Below are positions 10,638-23,189 of a stretch of 64,000 nt of DNA, in pieces. This stretch comes from Aquatica leii. Lineage: Eukaryota > Arthropoda > Insecta > Coleoptera > Lampyridae. A program made the translations under genes and the position numbers. The first letter of the stretch is position 1. Every line of letters starts with the position of its first letter. The DNA lies in contig CM069435.1 of assembly GCA_035610365.1 (NCBI GenBank), positions 16,543,123 to 16,607,122 of the forward strand, given 5' to 3'. A model generated the notes under the pieces. That model saw only the letters and a program-made list of their open reading frames with translations. It was not told where the DNA came from and did no database searches.

Positions 10638-11208
10638 TGGTTACCAACCTTTTTCTGCTGTGGGCCCCGTTGGTAACAACCACGTCATTGCGGCAAGTGA
10701 CAATGCCAGTGAGTAGGCGTGGTTTAAAAACTAAAATAAAGATGGAAAATACCAAGGCGTCACTCCTCGTACTAATCAAGATTCTCGGCTTAAAGACACT
10801 TAGGATACGTCTGGTTTTCTTACAAGGCAAACAGAATAGAGACAAGAAATAAAACGAGCAAGAACAATGTAACAAATGCAATATATGTTTTCCAAAGATA
10901 ACGTGTACTTTACTAAGAAAATTTACCAACAGTGAAGCTACTACTTTTAGTTTACTTGAAAAAACAAAGAGAGAGTATGTATTAATAGTAATTATAACAG
11001 TTTTAAAGAAGTTAATAGCAAACGAGAAAATGCACCAGCGTGATGGCAACAGTAATCCTAATATAAAAAACTCCATAATACACAAAATAATCAACGAACT
11101 GACATTTTGTTTTGTTCGTTTAGTATTAATTATCTGAAAAAATGGTTCAATAATCATCGCTGTTACAAAGTCGATCACACACTAATGAAATTAATTACAG
11201 TCGTGACA
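10638..11208 (-). mobile_element. isolated 5' LTR of a retrotransposon (minus orientation)
   Basis: On the minus strand the candidate LTR starts TGTCACGACTG (11208) and ends GGTAACCA (10638), obeying the TG...CA rule. It is followed by a 4 bp spacer and the tRNA-Lys primer site. Near its 3' end is a perfect 9 bp inverted repeat (GTTACCAAC / GTTGGTAAC on the plus strand, about 10641-10680). The leader beyond the primer site (10330-10616) shows no gag. No second LTR is visible, so the element is truncated. A 188-codon minus-strand ORF spans LTR plus primer site and is probably chance. Confidence 0.6.
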
Positions 11209-13080
11209 CCTTACTAATTAATCATTGGACTTAGATTTCGCTGCCTAAAGAAAGAAATTAGTTTAACATTTACCCAGCAGAGCTCCTTAATATCGAGTAA
11301 CAATAGTCACTATCTTTTAAGTAATTATGGTTGGCAAAAAAGCGTATGTAAGCTTACGTACTACGAATGTAGATTTAATTCTGGCTTGAAATTACACACA
11401 ACAGCTAAATTACATAAATGCTACGGTGACTGAAAGTAAAATTTTAGTGAGATCTACAGTTTATAATGTTGAAAGTAACGAATTAGAACAAGTAATTATG
11501 ATAATAAATACAGGCACAACACGCTAAAGGCTGAGTAATTTATATTAAAAGTTACTCATAGACAGAGGGTTTTACAATATGATGCTTGACATTGGTTTGC
11601 TTCAGGTTCAAAGCCTCAACTGCCATACAGAAATTTCTCAACGAAAAAAACGTCTGAAGGTTAACGACTGGTTATCTCTTTTAACAACAATCAATTGAAT
11701 TTATTTCAATTAATAATTGGTTGTAAGAGAAAGCCGTTTCAACCTTCACAGACTTGCTTAAATAAATTGTATAATATTGAAGCAACATGGCGGCCGTTAT
11801 TTTCACAAATTTTTACCTGCAACCGCTGATATAAACTACCGAATTGTTTACATTCTGCTATAACATTCCAATTCTATTACAACGTTATTACTAAAACGTA
11901 AAGAAAATAACCAACAATGAAATTTACACATAAAAAGAATTAGCACGATTTAATGGAAAGCGTAAGAGGAGCCAGCGACTGCCGCAAAAGTCAAGTACCA
12001 TAAGATTTCTTACATTGAAACTGTCAACTTCAGACCTTATCGGCAACAGTGCCGTCGAAAAACCAGTGCAATCCTGAATTTTATTACGAATTAGTATTTA
12101 TCACAACTACGTAGATACCGAATGTAACAATATAAAAATGCAGACATAAATTGAAAATAACCAAGACGAAGAAGGTCAACAATTAGAACACTTGTCATAA
12201 CAATCGTAATAAACGTGCAAAAAACAAAACATTTTATTTTCCCATTTAGTAGCCAACCTCTCATAACTTTTGAGAGATATCGAGGTTTGGTTTATGGGAA
12301 TGTGTTTCTTTTTTTTTATAGTGTTTGTTAAGGTTATTTTTTTTGGCTATTGACATGGTGATGTTCGGTTTACATTGCAAAACCATTTTTTCACTTGTAA
12401 AAGTAGGATGTTAAATATGTTTTTAGTTTTGTCGCACACGTTTTAAAATTGTTACTAAACATACATGTTTTTTAAAACACTATCATTACAAAGACACATT
12501 CGCATTTGATAAAAACGTTTTTAGAATATTCTATTAAGATTTGAAAAAAATATAAATATCTATATGTTAGTTTTAGTTTTTTTGAGGTTTATTGTAATTT
12601 TTAATATTCATGTTTAATACTTTTGTTAGTACTTGTTTAATTTTTTTATAATTTTGTTTTTAACGATCAACAGGTGATACAACACATTGTATGTTTATTA
12701 GTGGTTAGGCAACGTTGTGCATTCTTTATAACCAATCTCACTTTTTATTTTCAAAGCAGATTAGATCCATTGGGGTAATTAACGTTATCTTTGATTTTCT
12801 GAAAGCAAATTATACGAGAATTAAAACAGTTTGTTACAAGCTCCTTGTTGTTTACGTATCTTATACGGCTGGTTGTAATAGAATTTAAACAATTGGTATT
12901 TGTAGAGAAGCTTGGTTCAAGTGACAAAAATTTTTATGAACACCGAATCAGTCTTGCTGAAGCAGCTCTCGTTCAATCACTATAGAAGGTTCGAAAATAA
13001 ATGTTTATGGTTTGTAAAATCTGAGTAAAGAAAAAATAAAACAAACAAAATTACAACAACTTAAGTTTACTTAACTTCTA
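11209..13080. other. AT-rich DNA without genes, two hairpins
   Basis: No ORF above about 60 codons is present. Besides the hairpin at 11652-11753, a second fold lies at 12241-12299, where CCAACCTC pairs with GAGGTTTGG around CTCTC/GAGAG. Nothing else is recognisable. Confidence 0.45.
11652..11753. repeat. imperfect long hairpin
   Basis: GTCTGAAGGTT... at 11652 pairs imperfectly with ...AACCTTCACAGAC ending at 11753. Inner matches include TCTCTT with AAGAGA and ACAACAAT with ATTGGTTGT, around an AATTGAATTTATTTCAATT apex. It may be a small MITE or folded repeat; no duplication of flanks was identified. Confidence 0.5.
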
Positions 13081-13310
13081 CAGGTCAATCAAATCCTGTG
13101 TATAAAATTGGCACACGCATAAGAACGCCGGAAGCATCGGCAACTCACAAAACGTATAATTAAGAACATAGATACTATGACGCGTTATAACTTTTTTAAA
13201 TTAATTCAGTTTATCAGCAAGCGACAAAAAGTTATGTTATACAATCAGTATGAAAAAAAAAGAAAAACTGTTGTGGAAATTAAATATACATACTAAATCG
13301 TGAGTATCAC

Positions 13311-15520
13311 CCCTAGTAGCACAAAATATACGTAATATATTAGTAAATAACATCTGGTAAATATTTAAATGTCACACTTTTTTATATTGGCCATTTATTT
13401 TAATGCTATATCAATAATTTATATAAAATAAATATATTCTAAATATATGTTTTCGATATATGGTAGACATTAGATGTAGATGTCGTCTCAATATTTGTTT
13501 CCCATATATAGAAATATATCTTTTAATCTGTTCTAGATGTATCTCACTATTATTTGTGAGATATTTGTAAAATATATACCTACTACATATGTGTATGTTT
13601 GTAAATGATATTTAATCTGGTTCTTTTTTGCTACGCATTGTACAGTTTTATTAAACCGTATTGAAACACTGCAGATATTCTGTAGAAACACACGTTTATT
13701 TATAAAAATTACACTAACAAAACAAAATTACAAATGAATAAAATATAAATATAAAATCTGTATACATTTCAAACATCTTTAAAAAATAAATACACAAAAA
13801 AATTGTATCTTAAAATTACTTATTAATATCATCACATATTACATAGGTAGTACATAAATGTTTTAAATCTTGCCAAATATAACGCAACATTAGGATGTCG
13901 TCTTGTGATGGCATCTGAAAAAAAAACACATAATTAAGATTTACTCTACAAAGTTGTATTAAAAAATCTACATTTTATAATAATAATTATAAAATGCATT
14001 AAAATTATTTTAATTGTTATAAAATATACAGACAAATGGTTTTAGTTTGAATTTTTCAATAAAGAAACTCTATCAAGACATATATTTTTTTTAAAATTTG
14101 GTTTACAGAAATATCAACAGCATTATTAATTTAGTTATTATTTTAGATTAGTTTTAAAAGTGCACAAAAGCATTTTCTTGGGATTGCTATTCAAAAAATA
14201 AGGTAAATTTGTTGTTTATTAATTATTGATTATAGTTACGTAAATAAAAGCATTTCTCTAATTTAGGTTTCTTATTAGTAATGACCGTTGAAATTGCGTT
14301 AAAATAAATTATTTACAAAATGACTTTTTGCTTTTCTGTAGTTAGAAAACATGATGCAAAAATAAAAAATTAAAAAATTAATAGGCACTTACCTGATTAT
14401 ACAATTACGTTGCACTGAAACTCGATATAAAAATTTAAACTTTGCAAACTGCAAACACGAAACCCAAATGCATATTAGAATCAATGATATTAGTAAAGAA
14501 AACTTTCCTTATTCTTGTTCAGGGTCTATATAACGGTTTTTGACCTCAGTACCCAAAAGCAGGTAAATAATACATTTTTTCAATGTTGCAAAGGATTCTA
14601 AGAAATTTATTAAAAGCACCTAAAAGGTACTTGTACCTATATACCCGTTTTTAATGCCACAAAAGTATTTGGAAAAGATGACCTTCAAAATCATAAATAC
14701 TTGCTAGCATTACTAGTAATTTTACAGCAGAATTAAAATACCTTGTCTAAAATTTCATTGCAGCAAATGTAGTTCATTATTGTAAAATTACTATAGTTCT
14801 GAATTATAATGCAATTGGTTTTCCATTCAATTCAAACACAGATGTCTCAATTTTATATAGTCCTTGTGTAATTTTTTTAATAATTAAATTGCGTTGCTTA
14901 CAAAATTTTTAGCAGATTACATACTATGATATTGGATTACTTTTTATTAAAATATACGCATATCAAGATAATTTTTAAAATAAGCATATTTAAATTATGA
15001 GAAAATTGTGTTAGGGTTTTAGCAAAAATGAAAAAAAAGTTTAAGAAAAACGTTTAACAACTATAAATACATAAATTTAAAAGTACAGTTAAAAATAAGC
15101 ATAAAAAAAGTTAGATACTGATTAAACATAAATATTCGCTCTATATATAATTATAATATATATTTTATGTCAGTCAAATTTTGAAAAACATTTGTGACCT
15201 TAGAATACACGAACGATATTGTTGGTACATATTTTTAAAACATTGTTTTATCTAGTTTTACAATATCTAGAATACATTTTTTACATCTTGCAATAAGTAT
15301 CTAGAATTAAGATATTTACCTGATGTCATGTAAACCTTGAAAAAATTTATGAGGTTTTAAAATATATCAATGATATTGTAGGTATATATTTTTAAGATAT
15401 TAGTATTATACACTTTAACAATATCAAAAATATATCTATTACAGCAAGCAATATTTAGCCGACTTTAAATATTGTACCAAGATCATTAGAATATCGTACA
15501 TATATTTTGTGCTACTAGGG
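13311..15520 (+). mobile_element. non-autonomous DNA transposon with CCCTAGTAGC termini
   Basis: The left end reads CCCTAGTAGCACAAAATATA and the right end is its near-perfect reverse complement (about 30 bp inverted repeat). Subterminal GGTAAATATTTAAA blocks occur on both sides. There is no open frame of note in 2210 bp, so it lacks a transposase. I could not see a clear target duplication (flanks GAGTATCAC and ACCGTAGTG), so the superfamily is not assigned. Confidence 0.7.
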
Positions 15521-16289
15521 ACCGTAGTGACAAAATTTACCAAGAATAATAATAAAATCTGACTTACTCAAATCCGGTGTTTAACATTAGAAAAAACGTT
15601 TTTTCAATGGCTTACCTGTATTTAAGTTGACTAACATTCACGTCAATACAGCTACTTACGAAAACTTTACTTTTTTACAAAAGAGGAAAGTGGACAATTA
15701 CAAAAAAAAACAAATTTGATTGTATGGTGGTATCCTGTGTAATTATTTTCTTTGAAGGGAGCGCTAAAATCCATGCTTGGTAATAATGGAATCAATCACC
15801 GAGGTCCTATATGATAACTAGCTTGTACACATTGTAGAGCAGTCGAGTACTTGATCGGTGCCTCGTGGTTAAATATTTCCAAAATACATAAGATAGGACT
15901 CAAGTGTTCGTAACCCACCAAGGGGTGTTTTAAAGGTTCTAACCTTTAAATATTGATAATGGCCCATATTACGAAATCAATATGCAAATTATACTTAATC
16001 TATATTTAAAAAGGAAACGAAAAGCACGAGAGTTGTTAGGCAGCGCCGAGAAGTAAATGGCTAACGTCAAGTATATCAAGGCATACAGGGTAGCGCAATT
16101 TAAATTTAGAGCAACGTAACAAGTTTTTAGTTCAAAACAACAGTATTGAAAGCACCACTTCTTGAAGTGAGATTTTTATATTACTTTTTTAGTTGATAAC
16201 GCTCTATTTCTAAAAATAACAACCGTTAATTACAAATTATCTTTAAATATTTTTTAAATTTATTTTATTAACTTTATAAGTCACATCCA

Positions 16290-17525
16290 CATGTTATTCT
16301 GTGCACATATTTTAATAAAAAGTAATCTAAAATTATAGTACGTATATAAACGCAATTTAATTTTTTTTAAAAATTACACAAGGAGAATATGAAATCGAGA
16401 CATCTGCGTTTGAATTGAATTGAAAAATCAATTGTGTTATTACTAAAAATATAGTAATTTTACAATAATAAACTACATTTGCTGCAAAGAAATTTTACAA
16501 AGTATTGTTATTCTGCTGTAAATTTACTATTAGCATTTTATGATTTTAGAGGTCATTTTTTCTAAATATTTTTGTGGCATTCTAAACGGGCTTACACAAA
16601 GTACCTTTTAGAAAATTTCGTAGAATTCTTTGCAACATTGAACATACTAACAAGTTTATTAGTTATCTGCTTTTGGGTACTGAGGTCAGAAACAGTTATA
16701 TAGACGCTGAACAAGAATAAAGAATGTTTTCTTTACTAATATGCATTTGGATTTCGTGTTTGCAGTTTGCAAAGTTTAAATTTTTATATCGAGTTTTAGT
16801 GCAATGTAATTGTATAATCAGGTAAGTGCCTATTAATTTTCTTATTTTTTATTTAAATATAGAAAAGCAAAAACCATTTTGTGAATAATTTATTTTAACG
16901 CAGCGAGTACACCCTAAATTCGATGTTTGCTTAGTTGGATGTTTAACGTTTACAGAAAATAATTCAAAGAAATTTAAACGGTCATCACTAATAAGGAACA
17001 TAAATGAAAGAAATGCTTTTATTTACTTAACTATGGTTAATAATCAATAAACAACACATTTTAAAAAATATATAAGTAAATATATACAAAAAACAGTTTC
17101 TATAATTTATTTGAACAATTATTATTATTCATCATTTATAATTTTATTTTGTTAGTGTCATTTTTATAAATAAACGTGTTTTTACAGAATATCTGCAGTG
17201 TTTCAATACGGTTTTATAAAAACTGCACATTGCGTAGCAATAAAAACCCAGATTAAATATCATTTGCAAACATACACATATGTAGTAGGTACATATTTTA
17301 CAAATATCTCACAAATAATAGTGAGATACATCTAGAATCTAATGTCTGCCATATATTAAAAACATATGTTTAGAAAATATTTATAACTAATATTTAGGAA
17401 ATATTTATTTTATATAAATTATTGATATAACATTACAATAAATGGCCAATATAAGAAAGTGTTACATTTAAATATTTACCTGATGTTATTTACTAATATC
17501 GTACGTATATTTTCTGCTGCTAGGG
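16290..17525 (-). mobile_element. partial inverted copy of the CCCTAGTAGC element
   Basis: Reverse complement of 13311 to about 14960, with indels. It ends at 17525 with TTTCTGCTGCTAGGG, matching the left terminus of the complete copy. Shared internal blocks include ATATCTGCAGTGTTTCAATA and TTGCAGTTTGCAAAGTTTAA (plus-strand reading at 17200 and 16760). The inner end is truncated around 16290. Together with 13311-15520 it forms a palindrome with arms of about 1.2-1.6 kb. Confidence 0.75.
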
Positions 17526-19659
17526 TAACATTGTATATATTTAAAACACGTGAATAGTAATAGTGATAACTTGCAATAAAAGTTTTGACATATAATTTCT
17601 GAATTGTGATTGAAGGAACCAATAGCAAAATAGTATATTTTAGGTATTACTAATACACATTTTCAAATTTAGGTTCTTTATTTTTCGTTCATATGTTCTT
17701 ATTATAAAAAGTTTTATTTCTATTTGATTTTGATAAATAGTTAAATATATAATCGTAGAAAAAGTATAGTGTTTAATTCACAAGGAATGTGCATTTCCAG
17801 CTCATATGATTTGCAGTCTCGTTTTTGGCTCGTCTGCAATTTTACATACTACTATTTTTTACTTTACTACAATATACTATTTAACATTTATTTACCGATT
17901 ATTATCACAATAACTTTTTTGATTTTTGATTCTTAAAACAACGATTGTTGCTCGGCGTAAGTTGTTTACTACTTTTGAATTTTTATTATTCGCTGCATAT
18001 TTATAACTTATTTATCTTTTCTTGTAGTTTAACTTTCTAGATAAGTCATTCTTGTTGACGTTCTATTATAATTTTTTGTTTGTTGAAGTTTGATAGCTGT
18101 AACTAAAACAGTATGTATGTAGATCAGACAGACAACTCAAGTGATTAATTATTTACGGAACAGCACAGTCAACTCTTGGGATGGCAGTAACTGTTTGCAT
18201 GCTAAAATTAATATTACAAATTATAAACGTCTTTAGTCGTTAAGTAACTTAAAAATTATATTCAAATTAATTTTAAGTTAAAAAAAAAACACTAGCGTAT
18301 CAAACCTAACTTCCAAAATTTTATTTATACACTATTTTTAAAAACGTTTCAAGGAGTACAACGTTATATTACAAATTTCGACTGATTTAAAACATTATGA
18401 AATACAAAAGTATTAAAAATTACTTATTTTTATCTCGAAGTCTTTAGTAAGAGTCACTTTTCATAAATTTTAATCAGAATATTCTTTAAGAAAAAAAGCA
18501 ATTTTAAACTTAAACAATTTTTAACGAGAAAAGAATCATGCTTTTTAGGTTAATCAGCTTCTTCTTTTGTACGCTTGGAAACATTTTTTTTTGTATAAAT
18601 GCTCATGTTACTAGATTTTCGACAACGATGTTACTAAGTTGTTTGTTTTTTTTTTTGAAAATTTAAGCAATATTTTTTTTGCAAAAATATGTTAGACGGG
18701 AAAATCGATTTTTGTTAAAACAAAGTGAAAACTGATAGAGCATTTTTTAATTAGGCTCGAGGTATTTGTTACCGGTATTTTTGTTTCCCTCTTTTTATAA
18801 AGAATTTGTTTCGTTAAGGGATATACATGTACAGTAAAGTACGCCCTTTTGTGTTAATCCAGTGCGGTAAATATACCTTCGCTTCAAATTTTCTCTATAG
18901 AGCAATTTCAGCATTTCATGAAGTTTTCAAACCTTTTCAACGTTCCGAGTGCATCAAATCATTGGCATGTTTTACTGCAGGAGATTTAACTTGAACTTCG
19001 AACATTCTATTTATTAACACGGAATTTATATAATGCGGTATTTGTAGTTCTATGGAATTAACATGCAAAGTTAAAGCGATAATTGATATTAAACCGTGTG
19101 CACACAGTCAATAATAATAATAATAATAATAAACAACTATTTGTTAGAATAATCGAGTCAATTTTTATATAACACATGTAACGTATATTACTTTTATTTT
19201 AAAGTTGCCATTTGTTTCTTTAACACGGTTGAGCTTAAAATAAACTGCGGAAATAATATGAAATATGTAATACAAAGCATAGCAATTTTCAGTTGTCTGA
19301 AAGTTATAAAATATTTGTACCGTTGATACTCAATGTAATTTAAATAAAACGTAATCTCAACAAGATTCTTATTTTTAAACGAAGATTCAGTACTTTCAGC
19401 AGTATTCTAATTGGTACTATGATTTAAATATTTTTTAAATAGAAAAATGTATTGAAATAAGCTATAAAATCTCTGGTTTAGTATAGTCTTGATTAAAATT
19501 TTTAAGAGCGTTTTATTTAGTTATATTCTTAAATGGCAGACGCTAAACGTCGGGTTATTAAAAAGTTTACTCGGGTTAATATTTGATTGCTTCAAATTAA
19601 GAAGTGCCAAAGCACAAGGTAGCAATTATTCTTTATCTGCTTTTGTAAATATCATTACT
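17526..19659. other. AT-rich DNA without genes; (AAT)n microsatellite at 19110-19132
   Basis: No coding motif or transposon terminus recognised. The only simple feature is about 23 bp of AAT repeats. Confidence 0.5.
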
Positions 19660-19890
19660 GTCTAGTACAGAGGTTCCCAAACTTTTTTGTGTCGTAGACC
19701 CTTTGCCATGTTTTTCGGTTTTGGGTAGACCCCCTACTTACCTGATATTGATTTTTTGTAAATTTCTAACTGTAGTGAAGTTTAGTGTTAAAAACTTAAA
19801 GTAAAAACACATGTTAAGTTTTATACATTTATTAATTGAATTTAAATTAAAACTACTCAAAATAAAATTTTGTATCTGTTATATAAAATA

Positions 19891-20568
19891 CTAGCTGTAC
19901 CCTGCCACGCTTCGCAGTGGCACATTGTGATTGAATGGTTGACATTTAATTTAATTATATTTATATACATTAAAAGTGAGGTTAATCCAAAATAAATAAT
20001 ATAATTACTAAATAATATAATAACGTCCACGTGTTAGATGTAATAAAAAAGATATAACCACTCACTTCTGTTAGAAATTCACTTGAATTATAATAAGTCC
20101 TTTTATTTTGCCTGTCAGTTAATAATATTTTTACTGTCCATCTTTGATATAAAATATAACCTCTACTTACGATTTGGTGAAAGGCGCAGTTCGATCACAA
20201 CACTATTACACATTTAAGTGAATATTTAATTCAGATTGTATAATAATCAGAATCAGATGCAAATTTTTTTGTAAATAAACAATGTAATTGGGAACGAAAT
20301 TGTTTCTCATGTGACTGCGTCATTATTATTTCGTCTGTCAGCGAGTGTTTTCCTAGCTTACGGCAGATGGCGCGGTCACTGGTAAACAGCTGATCGTTAA
20401 AAAAAATTATTTTCTCGCGGTCGCAGATATGTGACTGACGCAAGAAATATATAAAAACAATCCTTGATGCGGATTTTATATCATGTTAAAATTTCAACTC
20501 AATCGGTGCATAACTTTTTGAGTTTTTGAAGCGTACACAAACCAACATAACATTTTTATATATATAGA
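19891..20568 (-). mobile_element. non-autonomous Helitron, 678 bp
   Basis: On the minus strand it begins TCTATATATATAAAAATG (20568 downwards). It ends with a hairpin, TGCCAC-tgcgaagc-GTGGCA, then GGGTACAG and CTAG (19894-19891). Host A precedes the 5' TC and host T follows CTAG, the Helitron A/T insertion rule. No Rep/helicase is encoded, and a 70-codon ORF inside is chance. It sits between the terminus and the transposase of the hAT relic, so it is the younger insertion. Confidence 0.85.
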
Positions 20569-20639
20569 TACGTAACATAAAATAAGCATAAAATAAACTA
20601 AGCAGTAAGTAAATGTTTTAGTGAGAAGGACGAACCTGA

Positions 20640-22218
20640 TGCTTTAATAATAAATTATCAATTACATTTGGCGTCAATTTTGTAAGGTTTAATCATAATC
20701 TCTTCGGCTGTCCAGTTTGTTTCTTTTTTTCGTTAGAAGATTGGTAACCGCTGAACCCGCTTTCCACTAGGTATGATAATGGAAAGGAAATTAAAAATGT
20801 TCTCGCTATATTCCATAATACGGGATAAGTAAGTATGTTGTTTTGCAGCTAGAATTGCTGATATCTGTTTTTAAATTGAACTTTAAGTTCTTCGTTTGTA
20901 CTTAGTTCAGTCAGTTCCTTTTGTATTATGACATTCGTTTCTTCTATGTCATCATATAGGTTAATTATCCACCGTGGTATTACCATAGTCAAAAGATCCT
21001 CAAACCTAGTTTCAAAATCTGAATAGAGGGTATTTAAATGTTGAACGTAGGTTGAAACGTCCTCTTCCAGGCAGTTTATCTGTGACAAATTGGGGAGCTG
21101 GGAAAATTCGCCCCGTCCAATATTTTGCTTCATTAGTTTAACTCTGGCAAGAAACGCTGATAAGATGGACTTTGTTTTAATCAAATTTAGACTGTCGCCT
21201 TGTAACTACAAATTAACCATATTAAATTTTGTAAACAAATCTGTTAAATAGGCGATGTCTGTTTTCCACTTTATTAAATTGTTTTTTAAAATTTTATCTT
21301 TAGTATCCAGAAACTCTAAAATAGTCTCAAAAAATGGAAAAAATCTTGTCGAACATAAGCCTTTCGACAGCCAGCGTACTTTAGTGTGAAGGAGTAATTG
21401 ATAAAAGTGTTCGTCATTTTCTTCACACAACTGCGCAAATAACCGCGTATTCAACGCGTTGCTTCGAATTTGGTTTACTGCATCAATGACTAATTGAAGA
21501 GATTCGTGCAATCTAACACTCAAATTTTTAGCAACTAAATGTTGTGGATGACGCAATGTATATCTAACACCCCTGACACATTTTGTTTTAAATAGCTTAT
21601 AAATCCACGAAAACGTCCAACCATGGCAGGTACGCCATCTGTAGCTACTGATATTATATATGATAAAGTGATTGTTTTTTTAATGAAGTAATTCTTCAAA
21701 ACATGAAATATTGATTCACCTTTAGTGTCGGTTGTCAAAGTTCTTGCGAAGAGCTGTTTTTTGTAGATTTTTTGATTCATAATAAAACGAACATATGCCA
21801 ATAATAATGCTGCATTACCAGATAAAGTCGACTCGTCCAGTTGTATAGAGAAATAGGTCGTTTGCAAATAATTACACAAGAAGCTTTCAATATCAGAACT
21901 CATTTCATCAATACGTCTTTCAACAGTATTGTTGCTTAAGATCAGATGCAGGTTTGTGTAAAACAGCGTGGGCCTCTTTTGAAGTTTATGTTTGAGCGTT
22001 TGAAAGTATTTCAGATCTTTATCTGTTTTATCAAGATGACATCTTCTCAGATGATTCCGCAGCATAGATGGTTTTATACCGTCATTGCTCAAAACTTTGT
22101 TGCATAAAAGGCACATAGACAATTTTTTGTCCGACAATGATGGAATGAAACCAAGTTTCAAATCATCACCACAGTGCTGTCTACATTTCTTTTTAGATTC
22201 GGACATGGCATCAGTCAT
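20640..22218 (-). pseudogene. hAT transposase (ZBED5/SCAND3/FAM200-like), frameshifted
   Basis: Three consecutive minus-strand frames encode it: 22218-21535 (227 aa), 21556-21206 and 21184-20849. The first has a BED-type zinc finger (CLLCNKVLSNDGI...LRNHLRRCH). Then come FSIQLDESTLSGNAALLLAY, where the first catalytic Asp sits, and SVATDGVPAMVGRF with the second, then DIHCVIH. The second part has a TKVRWLSKG motif typical of this clade. A broken C-terminal dimerisation segment (AVTNLL-like remnants, RKKETNW) extends to about 20640. Frameshifts near 21540 and 21190 and C-terminal stops disable it. Length and motif order otherwise match the family. Confidence 0.85.
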
Positions 22219-22583
22219 CTGTGGGCAAAATTAATCTATTTAAATAAGACATAAAGTCTAGTAGCTGTATATTAAAAAATAAAAGTCAAATTTAAATCGT
22301 ATGGCCTTAGATTTTATGGCAGGCATAGGCGTACAGCCATTATAAATGAACGTGAGAAGGGGAATGTTATGAATGATATTTAAGGTTTTGATATGATGGA
22401 ACTTTAACGAAATTTGAAAATAACATGACAAAAAATGTTAAAATAAAATACTATACAACGAATAATAATAACAAATTGTTATGCGACTTATTTCTACGTA
22501 CATTCGACTGTCATGTGTAAAAATTCACTGGTTCCACTTTAGCAATAATACGAAATTTTAATTTTAATATAGAGAAGTATGTA

Positions 22584-23108
22584 CAGTGCAATATCCATAA
22601 TCCGAACTTCCGTAATCCGAACATTCCAGTAATCCGAACTGGCTCACAGTCCAACGACCAATGGACAAAAGTACAATTTTTTTTACTTTTTTTGTGAAGT
22701 TATTTGGTACGATATATGTATTTATAAAAGAATAATAAATGCCTTGCAAGGTTGTAAATATTGACACATATACATATTTATTTATATGACCGGCCAAAAT
22801 ATATGTAGTTTAATTCCAAAATATTTTTTTCCAATATGTTTCCTATATGTAAACATTTAAATTCTATGAAAATAAAAACAAACAAATGAGAGTGTGTATT
22901 GGAAATTCTTGAAAAACCACGCAGCTGTACAGTTGTGGATTTCTTATTTTTTTAATTTATCTTTCAAAGTGGTAACATATTGTATGTTAATAATAAAATA
23001 CATACGTAATATGTAGGTACAGTTGTCTTTTTTTAGATTTTTCCGAAAACATTCCATAATCCGAACATCTCTGTGCTGCAATTAGTTCGTATTACGGAGT
23101 TTGCACTG
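22584..23108. mobile_element. Tigger/pogo-type MITE, 525 bp
   Basis: It is flanked by TA at 22582-22583 and 23109-23110. The ends are CAGTGCAATATCCATAATCC and, reversed from the right, CAGTGCAAACTCCGTAATAC. The decamer TAATCCGAAC repeats near both ends (three times at the left). The interior has no transposase. These traits are those of Tigger-derived MITEs. Confidence 0.85.
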
Positions 23109-23189
23109 TAATTATAATAACGGTTGCTAAAACTTTGAAAAAGAAACTATTGAGGAGTACTTGTATAATTTTGCATGATTTGAATACTA

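Larger units (their letters stand above)
19668..22255 (-). mobile_element. hAT transposon relic (ZBED/SCAND3-like), with nested Helitron
   Basis: The left terminus begins CAGAGGTTCCCAAACTTTTT, a typical hAT inverted repeat, followed by a GTAGACCC region. The transposase lies on the minus strand. The octamer GTCTAGTA precedes the left end (19660-19667) and recurs at 22256-22263 past the transposase start, which fits an 8 bp hAT duplication. However, no matching inverted repeat is visible at the right end. The right boundary is therefore provisional. Confidence 0.65.

Noticed and set aside
10612-11178. 188-codon minus-strand ORF as a gene
   Set aside because: It runs through the whole candidate LTR and the primer binding site and has no family motif; probably chance or a property of the LTR.
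20231-20443. 70-codon ORF as a gene
   Set aside because: Lies wholly inside the non-autonomous Helitron and shows no motif.
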